This document shows positions 15,262 to 20,304 of a stretch of DNA of 20,304 nucleotides, piece by piece. Source of the stretch: an uncultured Prevotella sp. (GTDB lineage: Bacteria > Bacteroidota > Bacteroidia > Bacteroidales > Bacteroidaceae); assembly GCA_900550035.1 (NCBI GenBank), contig URQS01000059.1:1-20304 (forward strand), in the 5' to 3' direction. Every line of letters starts with the position of its first letter. Position 1 is the first letter of the stretch. Position numbers and translations under genes: made by a program. The notes under the pieces are model-generated. The model was not told the DNA's origin and did not search any database. It was given only the letters and a program-made list of their open reading frames with translations.

Positions 15262-16476
15262 ATGGCAACAATAAAACTCAAATTTCGTCCATCGTCAGTA
15301 CCAGAAGCAGAAGGTACATTATACTATCAGGTGATACACAAACGCAAGGTGAAATATATCAGTACCGAGCATCACATTTATGCCGACGAGTGGGACGAGA
15401 AGGCAGAGACGATTGTGGTGGCAGCAGAGAGCGAACGTAAGGGAACATTGACAATGATGCAGTGTAAAATCGACAAGGCTTTCAAGCAGTTGCGTTCTAT
15501 CCTTGACAGGACAGAACGCTGCCACAAGGACTATACAGTAGAAGATCTATGCAAAGCCTTCATCAAGGAACAGACGTACAAGACAGTGTTTGTGTTCTTG
15601 CATGAGCAAGCAACCAAGAAAGAGCAGATGAAGCGACTGGGCACTGCCCGTACATACGGCAACGCCTATCGACGTTTCAAGGCATTTCGTGAGGACGTTG
15701 ATTTGTCTTTTGACGAACTCACACCCGATATGATAGAGTGTTACGAGGCATGGCTCATAGACAGGCGATTGAAGCAGAACAGCATCCGCTGCTATCTGCG
15801 CACGCTCAACACTCTGTTGTGCAAGGCAGTGGCAGAAGGACTTTTGAGCAATCGGAATCTGTTCAGCCGTGTGCGTCTGTCGTACGTCAAGACAACCAAA
15901 CGGGCTATCAGCGAGAAGGAACTGAAAGTGATAGCCAACCTTGAACTGCCCAAACACTCGACAATGGCTCTCGCACGTGACATCTTCATGTTCAGCTTCT
16001 ATATGCGTGGAATGCCATTCGTGGATATTGCTTATCTGCGAAAGACCGACCTTAAGAACGGCATGTGGACCTATTGCCGCAGGAAGACAAACCAATGCCT
16101 GATGGTGGAATGGGAAAAGGCACAACAGAAAATACTGGACCGCTATGCCCATCAAACGGAAAACGGTCCGTATCTACTTCCTATTATAAATAAGGAGGAC
16201 GGCACTGAATACCTACAATACCAACGCATGCAGACGAACATAAACCGTGCATTGAAGAAGATTGGAGAAATGGCGGAATTGAAAATGCCACTCACCACCT
16301 ATGTCGCACGCCACACATGGGCAAGCGTAGCCAGAGACATGAACATACCCATCTCTATTATCAGCGAGGGAATGGGACATAATTCAATAAAGACCACACA
16401 AGTGTATCTGAACTCCATCGATATATCAAGAATCAACGAGGCTAACAAGAGGATAATAAAAAAGATTGGAGGTTGA
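15262..16476 (+). CDS. Tyrosine recombinase (phage-integrase family), putative DNA invertase
   Basis: A 404-residue site-specific recombinase. An arm-binding-like N-terminus (about 1-95) precedes a SAM-like core-binding domain (about 100-205) and the catalytic domain (about 215-404). Catalytic residues read as Arg249 (FYMRGMPFVDIAYL), Arg350 in TTYVARHTWAS, His373 in MGHNSIKTT, and nucleophile Tyr382 in TQVYL. The first position of the HxxR box is Tyr347 instead of His, a change I associate with Bacteroidetes recombinases. The gene ends 17 bp before a 22-bp inverted repeat whose structure suits this enzyme class, and a UpxY-like gene follows. I therefore infer that it inverts the intervening segment. 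It is transcribed divergently from the hut operon; no good promoter match was found in the 155-bp gap. Confidence 0.93.
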   Translation: MATIKLKFRPSSVPEAEGTLYYQVIHKRKVKYISTEHHIYADEWDEKAETIVVAAESERKGTLTMMQCKIDKAFKQLRSILDRTERCHKDYTVEDLCKAFIKEQTYKTVFVFLHEQATKKEQMKRLGTARTYGNAYRRFKAFREDVDLSFDELTPDMIECYEAWLIDRRLKQNSIRCYLRTLNTLLCKAVAEGLLSNRNLFSRVRLSYVKTTKRAISEKELKVIANLELPKHSTMALARDIFMFSFYMRGMPFVDIAYLRKTDLKNGMWTYCRRKTNQCLMVEWEKAQQKILDRYAHQTENGPYLLPIINKEDGTEYLQYQRMQTNINRALKKIGEMAELKMPLTTYVARHTWASVARDMNIPISIISEGMGHNSIKTTQVYLNSIDISRINEANKRIIKKIGG

Positions 16477-16493
16477 CAGTTTAGAAAGAAGTG

Positions 16494-16517
16494 ACTGTTT
16501 TCACATGGTAAAACAGT
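16494..16517. repeat. Left recombination site of the invertible segment
   Basis: Outer arm ACTGTTTT (16494-16501), 8-bp asymmetric spacer CACATGGT (16502-16509), inner arm AAAACAGT (16510-16517). The two arms are exact inverse complements, the usual core-site layout of tyrosine recombinases. Bases 16494-16515 form a perfect 22-bp inverted repeat with 16672-16693. Confidence 0.88.
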
Positions 16518-16527
16518 ATTTATTCTG

Positions 16528-16535
16528 CAAAAGTA
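16528..16535 (-). promoter_or_regulatory. Candidate invertible promoter -7 box, facing away from upxY
   Basis: TACTTTTG on the minus strand is an exact TAnnTTTG. No TTG lies 19-21 bp upstream, so strength is uncertain. It is the only perfect -7 match on either strand within the segment. Plus-strand near-misses are TGCCTTTG (16638-16645) and TCTATTTG (16660-16667). Confidence 0.45.
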
Positions 16536-16669
16536 CTACTTTTCCTTTATATTTTATCGTTTTAAATTAAAAAAGTTTAGCAAAACAACGAATTACCTAT
16601 AAAATGTTTTACAAATCGTACTTTTCAAGGCTCTAAATGCCTTTGTTTACAGCATCCATTCTATTTGTG

Positions 16670-16693
16670 CATGTTTTACCATGTGAAAACAGT
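16670..16693. repeat. Right recombination site of the invertible segment
   Basis: Inner arm CATGTTTT (16670-16677, two mismatches to the perfect arm), spacer ACCATGTG (16678-16685), outer arm AAAACAGT (16686-16693). The spacer is the inverse complement of the left one, so recombination between the two sites should give inversion and not deletion. Confidence 0.85.
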
Positions 16694-16763
16694 AGGTACT
16701 TCACTTGACTAATACATCCACAGATAGTATGGATTTGCGCAATATAATTGTAAAATTGGCATT

Positions 16764-16778
16764 GTCATCTCTGGTGAC
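16764..16778 (+). promoter_or_regulatory. Leader hairpin ahead of upxY
   Basis: GTCATC (16764-16769), loop TCT, GGTGAC (16773-16778) form a 6-bp stem with one G-U pair, 35 bp before the upxY start. UpxY proteins act through the 5' leader of their own transcripts, so a leader element is expected in this place. Whether this hairpin is that element is a guess. Confidence 0.35.
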
Positions 16779-16813
16779 GGCAGCCAACAGTTACATAAAG
16801 TAGCCGAGAGATT

Positions 16814-17935
16814 ATGAAGCAGGATTGCACGGTTTCTCAGTCTACAGCCGACGAAACAAAGTGTTTTCAGATATCCGAAAGCAATGAATTTCCAGAGGGC
16901 ACACACGTTTCTGAGCCAGACGAACAGACTGGTTCAGCGATAAAGAAGTACCCTCAAGTGAACGTGGAAACTGAGACTGAGAAAGATGACTGCACTTCAT
17001 GGAGTTATCTTTTTGTACACAACCAGAAAGTAAAGTCGATAGAAGAACAGCTAAAAAAAGATGGAGTAACCCATTTTGTGCATAAGACAATAAAATATGT
17101 TCCACGTCATAGGAACAGAGGCGGAATGCGCGAAGTGGAAACCCCTTCTGTCAGTGGACTGATATTCTTGCAAGGTGATCCGGAAAAATTACAAGACTAC
17201 TTAGACCAAAACGTAAAACCATACAGACTCTGTAAGAATTGCAGCACCTGGAAGGTTGCCACCATCCCCTGCATTCAGATGGAACCATTTATGCGTGTGG
17301 CAGAAACCGAGCCAGAACGTCTCCGTTTCCTTCTTCGTCCTTTTGTTTATTATTCCAAGAACCGTACCCTACTTCGCATTGTGACTGGTGAATATGCCGG
17401 ACTCGAAGGTTATGTAATCCGCATAGCCCGCGACCGCAAGCTCGTCATGGATGTAGGTGGAATGGCAATAGCCTTGTCTGGCGTACATGCCGAACGTTTT
17501 GAGGAAGTGAACAAGAACGAGGCAGACAAAAAAGAGCGCAAGCTGTTCTACAAGCGCAACCTACATGAGCGCAACGCCTTTATCGACCGTTACTTCCACC
17601 GTGTGAAGACCGCCCAAGAAGTGGCTGCTCAGGTAGAAAACATCGAAATACTCCGACTTCAGACACTCGCCGATGTAAGAGACAAGAAGCTGGATCTGAA
17701 AGATGCCTATGACACCTTCTATTTCATGATAGAAGAAATAGGCTACTACTATGCACCCTTCATCGACTATTTCAAAGACGAGCTTAGACCCATCTTTGAA
17801 GCAGGAAGAACTGTAAAGGAAGAGATAGAGAAAGCTATAAAGATGTTCAAGGACAGCGATAAAGAACTGCACATACGCTGCGAAACAGAATTTGAAGCGT
17901 TGCAAAACAACTACGGTTATCTGTTTGAATTTTGA
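16814..17935 (+). CDS. UpxY-like NusG-family transcription antiterminator with long C-terminal extension
   Basis: A 373-residue protein. Residues 1-60 are polar and probably disordered. A NusG N-terminal domain follows at about 62-175 (SWSYLFVHNQKVKSIEEQL, KYVPRHRNRGG, SGLIFLQGDPEKL), then a KOW segment at about 184-230 (RTLLRIVTGEYAGLEGYVIRI, DVGGMAIALSG). Bacteroides UpxY proteins bind RNA polymerase and prevent premature termination of the capsule operon they lead; they are usually about half this length. Residues 232-373 form an added charged, helical region with aromatic stretches (YFHRV, TFYFMIEEIGYYYAPFIDYF) that I cannot assign. The position behind an invertible segment supports phase-variable expression. 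The immediate downstream genes are not recognisable polysaccharide genes, so its target transcript is open. The stop codon lies at the edge of an AT-rich repeat. Confidence 0.85.
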   Translation: MKQDCTVSQSTADETKCFQISESNEFPEGTHVSEPDEQTGSAIKKYPQVNVETETEKDDCTSWSYLFVHNQKVKSIEEQLKKDGVTHFVHKTIKYVPRHRNRGGMREVETPSVSGLIFLQGDPEKLQDYLDQNVKPYRLCKNCSTWKVATIPCIQMEPFMRVAETEPERLRFLLRPFVYYSKNRTLLRIVTGEYAGLEGYVIRIARDRKLVMDVGGMAIALSGVHAERFEEVNKNEADKKERKLFYKRNLHERNAFIDRYFHRVKTAQEVAAQVENIEILRLQTLADVRDKKLDLKDAYDTFYFMIEEIGYYYAPFIDYFKDELRPIFEAGRTVKEEIEKAIKMFKDSDKELHIRCETEFEALQNNYGYLFEF

Positions 17936-18062
17936 ATGTGTAATGTTAAAGACTTAAATTCAAAATTGACCAACTCTCAATCGCAGGCGTAGCAGCGAAT
18001 AACGCAACATTCAAAATTCAACACTCAAAATTGCGCATCGCGCACAACTCAACATTCAACAG
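17927..18062. repeat. AT-rich repeat island with GC mini-hairpin (3' of upxY)
   Basis: GAATTTTGAATG, AATGTTAAAGACTTAAATTCAAAATTG, then ACATTCAAAATTCAACACTCAAAA, a perfect hairpin TGCGC-ATC-GCGCA (18032-18044), and AACTCAACATTCAAC. The first word contains the upxY stop codon. With 18063-18202 it fills the 302-bp gap before the next gene. Nothing else is seen there apart from the TTGCGCAA palindrome near 18079-18086 and the promoter at 18203-18210. Confidence 0.72.
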
Positions 18063-18202
18063 TTGCAAAGGTATAATCTTGCGCAAGCGATGTCAAGAGT
18101 AAAGGGGAGTTTAATCAGCAAAATCAGTATTCAATAAGAAATGAATACTACTAATTTTAATTAATTTCAGTTGTAAAAGAACGTGATTACGAGAATATAT
18201 CG

Positions 18203-18210
18203 TATATTTG
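18203..18210 (+). promoter_or_regulatory. -7 box of the two-gene module at 18238
   Basis: TATATTTG is an exact TAnnTTTG and is followed by CATAAGTA, a continuation shared with the promoter at 20240-20247. The -33 box is weak (GTG at 18183-18185; a TTG lies farther away at 18171). Start near 18217, about 20 nt before the ATG at 18238. Confidence 0.6.
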
Positions 18211-18237
18211 CATAAGTATTAATTAAAAAACATTATC

Positions 18238-18669
18238 ATGTGTCAGGCAGCATTCATATCACAAAACATTGTTAGACTGGGAACAAGGTCATATAAGCAC
18301 AGCTTGGAGGCAATGGTTCCAGAAGAATATAGTGTTGGTCAATTGCGTCGTTTAAACCGTGACCTTGATACTTTTTATGAGTATTTATATTCACAATGTA
18401 ATGATGTTACAGAAAGTGAATACAAAGTGTTTGAAAAACAATTAGACTCTATGTTGACAACACTCAGGGCACTTTATATGTCATGTAAGAAAATGCCTTC
18501 AGAATGTGGCGTGGCTGATGAGACTGAAAAACTAAGAATGAACTATGTAGCCCTTTATGAATTGAACAACGACATAAAGAACTACCGCATAAATGCTCCA
18601 AGAGACACAGAATGGACTGCTCTTTTGTCGGATGCGGGCAATGCCTTAAAGAGTATTGCTCATGATTAG
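18238..18669 (+). CDS. Hypothetical helical protein, partner of a RelE-like protein (possible antitoxin)
   Basis: A 143-residue protein I do not recognise. It is predicted by eye to be almost wholly alpha-helical (YSVGQLRRLNRDLDTFYEYLYSQ; SEYKVFEKQLDSMLTTLRALYMSCKK; KLRMNYVALYELNNDIKNY), with four cysteines, no signal peptide and no membrane segment. No helix-turn-helix or ribbon-helix-helix of usual antitoxins is evident. Its own -7 box lies about 28 bp upstream. Its last eight bases overlap the start of the RelE-like gene (ATGATTAG), which implies translational coupling and fixed stoichiometry. Gene order fits antitoxin first, toxin second, but that is inference from arrangement only. Confidence 0.7.
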   Translation: MCQAAFISQNIVRLGTRSYKHSLEAMVPEEYSVGQLRRLNRDLDTFYEYLYSQCNDVTESEYKVFEKQLDSMLTTLRALYMSCKKMPSECGVADETEKLRMNYVALYELNNDIKNYRINAPRDTEWTALLSDAGNALKSIAHD

Positions 18670-19063
18670 TTTTAAAACCATCAGCTCATTTCGGTCTCGT
18701 TTGTCTGGCTTGTTAAAAGTCAGACGTAAAGTTTATGCCAATGTAGAAAACGAAATTCGGCGTGAATTTACAGAAAAATCAATAGATCAGATTCGGCAGA
18801 ACAATGATATGGTTCTGCTTGAAGGTGATGTTATTGTTATTAAGCTTCGATTACCAGACAAGAAACAGCGTCTTTCTCGTAAAGACGGTTTCCGTTTGAT
18901 CTATTTGGTATCAAAGACTGACGAGATAGTTGTATTCTTGGATATTTATCCTAAGAATGGTCCTTTACAGCAACTTGACATAGCTGACGAACAATTAAAA
19001 TGTTTAGTAAGGAGTTTTATTCTTGAAGCCCAAACCGCTTCTTTAGAAAATTATTTTATATAA
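18662..19063 (+). CDS. RelE/HigB-like protein (candidate toxin of a type II toxin-antitoxin pair)
   Basis: 133 residues from the ATG at 18662. A TTG two codons earlier would also fit, but the ATG inside the preceding stop region gives the usual coupled overlap. The C-terminal half, KLRLPDKKQRLSRKDGFRLIYLVSKTDEIVVFLDIYPKNGPLQQLDI, has the strand pattern of RelE-fold toxins: a basic stretch, a GFRLIY strand, a second strand with FLDIYPK, then a helix. Such toxins cleave mRNA on the ribosome. The first 50 residues are basic and helical (RSRLSGLLKVRRKVYANVENEIRREF), longer than in small RelE proteins. Activity cannot be inferred from sequence alone; it could be a RelE-fold protein with another role. 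Confidence 0.6.
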   Translation: MISFKTISSFRSRLSGLLKVRRKVYANVENEIRREFTEKSIDQIRQNNDMVLLEGDVIVIKLRLPDKKQRLSRKDGFRLIYLVSKTDEIVVFLDIYPKNGPLQQLDIADEQLKCLVRSFILEAQTASLENYFI

Positions 19064-19474
19064 TTCAATAAAACTCATAACTCCACATTCAAATCCCCAT
19101 CCGATTGGCGGCATGCGCAGAGCGATACTGCGATGGGGAACAACCTGATTAAATTCTATCGTCATATTCGGGTGATTCGAGTGATTCGTGTTCTATGAGA
19201 GAGTTTTGAATTGTTTCGCATCCTGACAATTTAACACTTAACATTAACCAAAGTAATTCATGGATAATTCGTGGTAATTCGTGACAAAAAGATTATGTGA
19301 GTCTTAGTCAGTAAGCACTCAAATTAGGGCTTAAATTATAAAAAAGCAACCTTAAAAGGACGCATACCACAATGCGCCTGTAAGGACAGCTTTAAATCAT
19401 CACCGAGTAATTCATAATTCAAATATGACTCTTACAGATAGAAATGAAATGCGCAAGCAGATGTGACACAAAAC
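19064..19474. other. Gap of about 410 bp: inverted repeat, ATTCGTG micro-repeats, no gene
   Basis: About 30 bp after the RelE-like gene, TCCCCATC (19094-19101) pairs with GATGGGGA (19132-19139), with an inner GCAG/CTGC stem; no T-run follows, so it is not a standard terminator. Three 9-mers of the form ATTCGNGTK run 19166-19192, three TAATTCRTGG-type units run 19254-19284, and an AACACTTAAC word lies at about 19230-19247. From 19285 to 19474 I see nothing with coding character apart from a 13-codon ORF. Confidence 0.5.
19166..19284. repeat. ATTCGTG-type short tandem repeats
   Basis: ATTCGGGTG, ATTCGAGTG and ATTCGTGTT are consecutive at 19166-19192. TAATTCATGGA, TAATTCGTGG and TAATTCGTGA are consecutive at 19254-19284. 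Both arrays use the same ATTCGTG core, separated by 61 bp containing the AACACTTAAC word found in the other intergenic repeats. Confidence 0.6.
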
Positions 19475-19615
19475 ATGAAAGGCAAGATGGCAAAGCAGAA
19501 GTTCTATTATAATAAGGTTAAATGTCGCAAGATAGAACGTATGCTGCCTGCACTAAGCAAAATGGTGATAGAAGAGCAAAACGATTTTACAAAACAACAT
19601 CCCGGCGTATTGTAA
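19475..19615 (+). CDS. Small basic hypothetical protein, 46 residues
   Basis: ATG at 19475 opens a frame MKGKMAKQKFYYNKVKCRKI to VLEnd at 19615; the second Met (MAKQKFYYNK) could be the true start. The product is basic and amphipathic (KCRKIERMLPALSKMVIEEQ). I do not recognise it. It lies on the same strand 79 bp before the SAP-like gene. Because the frame is short and no promoter match is seen, it may also be the remnant of a longer gene. Confidence 0.4.
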   Translation: MKGKMAKQKFYYNKVKCRKIERMLPALSKMVIEEQNDFTKQHPGVL

Positions 19616-19694
19616 GGTTAGCAAAAGTGCCTATACAAAGGGCTATGCCCTAAATCGAGTACAAACTGGCAAAGCCGATTACAACATTCTTATT

Positions 19695-20183
19695 ATGATA
19701 ACATTACCCAACAAAACCTATACCGCTGACGCCATTCATCTTTCTCAGATTCTCAGTAGCACTACAAAAGTCAATATGCTGAAAGTCTGTAAGAAGTTCG
19801 ACCTTTATGTCAGTCCTAATCTTAAGAAAGACGAGACAGCACGTCGCATTGCCAATGAAGTTATAGACAACCCAATCGAGATAATCAGCCGTCTAAGTAA
19901 GGCTGAACTACAGATTCTCGAAGAGTTCGTAAAAGGCGACGATAGTACTTATGTTGTCCGCAAGGAGCGCAAAACTCCTTACATACTACAAAAGTACTAT
20001 ATGGTATTGACCTATTGCGATGAAGAAAAAGGAGAATGGCACATGCTCATGCCCGCCGAACTTCGCAAGTCTCTTTCAGAAGACTATAAAGTATACCTCG
20101 ACCTTGCTCTGCAAGGCAAGAAAGGACCGTCGGCAAAAGACTTGAGAATGATGGCGTTTATGAAGAATCTGTATGGAGAATAA
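19695..20183 (+). CDS. Hypothetical protein with SAP-like N-terminal motif
   Basis: A 162-residue soluble protein. Residues about 25-58 (TTKVNMLKVCKKFDLYVSPNLKKDETARRIANEV) have the helix-turn-helix spacing and leucine/lysine pattern of SAP or Rho-N-like modules, which often bind nucleic acid. Residues about 65-140 (LSKAELQILEEFVKGDDSTYVV, KYYMVLTYCDEEKGEWHMLMPAELR) look like a mixed alpha/beta unit followed by a basic helical tail (KKGPSAKDLRMMAFMKNLYGE). No signal peptide or membrane segment is present. The gene stands between the 46-codon ORF and a strong promoter for the next gene, so it ends this small cluster. The SAP-like reading is by eye and tentative; the function is unknown. Confidence 0.65.
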   Translation: MITLPNKTYTADAIHLSQILSSTTKVNMLKVCKKFDLYVSPNLKKDETARRIANEVIDNPIEIISRLSKAELQILEEFVKGDDSTYVVRKERKTPYILQKYYMVLTYCDEEKGEWHMLMPAELRKSLSEDYKVYLDLALQGKKGPSAKDLRMMAFMKNLYGE

Positions 20184-20216
20184 ATCTCAAACATTAGAAA
20201 ATTAGTGTCAAAAACC

Positions 20217-20247
20217 TTGTAAAGATGGAAGATATACTATATCTTTG
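20217..20247 (+). promoter_or_regulatory. Consensus promoter of the gene entering at the right edge
   Basis: TTG (20217-20219), 20 bp, then TATCTTTG (20240-20247), an exact Bacteroidetes consensus. Start near 20254, about 27 nt before the ATG at 20281. The octamer is followed by CATAAGTA, as at 18203. Confidence 0.8.
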
Positions 20248-20280
20248 CATAAGTAACTGTTCAAAATTAATTTTACAAAT

Positions 20281-20304
20281 ATGAATAATTCACGAATAAG
20301 TTCG
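20281..20304 (+). CDS. Start of an unidentified gene, cut by window edge
   Basis: Only eight codons are present (MNNSRISS). The call rests on the strong promoter 34 bp upstream, an open frame to the window end and an AT-rich leader without a Shine-Dalgarno motif, as is common in Bacteroidetes. Nothing can be said about function. It would be the place to look for the first gene of a polysaccharide or other operon controlled by the upstream UpxY-like protein. Confidence 0.5.

Larger units (their letters stand above)
16494..16693. mobile_element. Invertible DNA segment (phase-variation switch) upstream of upxY
   Basis: A 200-bp segment bounded by perfect 22-bp inverted repeats, placed between a tyrosine recombinase gene and a UpxY-like gene. 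Its interior is AT-rich and holds no ORF. The best -7 box inside is TACTTTTG on the minus strand (16528-16535). In the orientation shown it would transcribe leftward, antisense to the recombinase. Inversion would place it at 16652-16659 facing upxY. The -33 box is poor. The layout parallels the invertible capsule promoters of Bacteroides, although recombination itself cannot be seen from one sequence. Confidence 0.82.

Noticed and set aside
15107..16700. Reading the recombinase as the integrase of an integrative element with an att site in the window
   Set aside because: No tRNA or direct repeat suitable as an attachment site flanks it here, and no mobilisation genes follow; the adjacent inverted repeats explain it better as an invertase.
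16700..16740. Possible constitutive upxY promoter outside the switch (TTG at 16705-16707 and GGATTTG at 16731-16737)
   Set aside because: The octamer TGGATTTG misses the conserved A and the spacing (22 bp) is long. I could not support it beyond a chance match, though it would let upxY be expressed in both orientations.
19116..19200. 21-codon ORF MGNNLIKFYRHIRVIRVIRV and the 13-codon ORF at about 19424
   Set aside because: Very short; the first is produced by the ATTCGTG repeats and neither has a promoter or conserved look.

Overview
The window looks like the chromosome of a Bacteroidales bacterium, most likely Prevotella/Segatella or a close relative. The reasons are the Bacteroidetes promoter form (TTG or TTTG, a 19-20 bp spacer, then TAnnTTTG) upstream of several genes, the rpmB-rpmG-DUF4295 gene order, the long-type urocanate hydratase, the fused FtcD, and a tyrosine recombinase next to a UpxY/NusG-like gene. 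These are judgements from sequence alone; no database search was run.

Left part (1-8441, all genes on the minus strand). A tRNA-Lys(CTT) is cut by the window edge and has its own promoter. Next come a small secreted lytic transglycosylase with a leader of about 250 nt, and a compact ribosomal operon (rpmB, rpmG and a 52-residue DUF4295 protein) ending in a clear intrinsic terminator. A housekeeping run follows, in transcription order: a DMP19/DUF4375 protein, smpB, metH, map, tsaD and a CinA/PncC amidase. The MetH ends where the AdoMet-binding activation domain would begin.

Middle (8517-15200, minus strand). A complete histidine-degradation operon is read ftcD-hutU-hutH-hutI from one consensus promoter. 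HutH deaminates histidine to urocanate, HutU hydrates it, HutI opens the ring to formiminoglutamate, and the bifunctional FtcD moves the formimino group to tetrahydrofolate and deaminates it, giving glutamate and a one-carbon folate.

Right part (15262-20304, plus strand) is accessory DNA. A tyrosine recombinase ends 17 bp before a 200-bp segment bounded by perfect 22-bp inverted repeats. Each repeat has the arm-spacer-arm form of a tyrosine-recombinase core site (8-bp arms, 8-bp spacer). The segment lies upstream of a 373-residue UpxY/NusG-like antiterminator with an unusually long helical C-terminus. I read this as a phase-variation switch. In the orientation shown, its best -7 box points away from upxY, so the state is probably OFF. 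No polysaccharide genes follow directly. Instead there is an overlapping pair of small genes whose second member looks RelE-like, a small 46-codon ORF, a SAP-like 162-residue protein, and the first eight codons of another gene behind a strong promoter.

Several intergenic gaps (3' of map, ftcD and upxY, and after the RelE-like gene) carry one family of AT-rich repeats built from TTGAATTT/AACACTTAAC-type words. Two of these islands enclose a small GC-rich hairpin.
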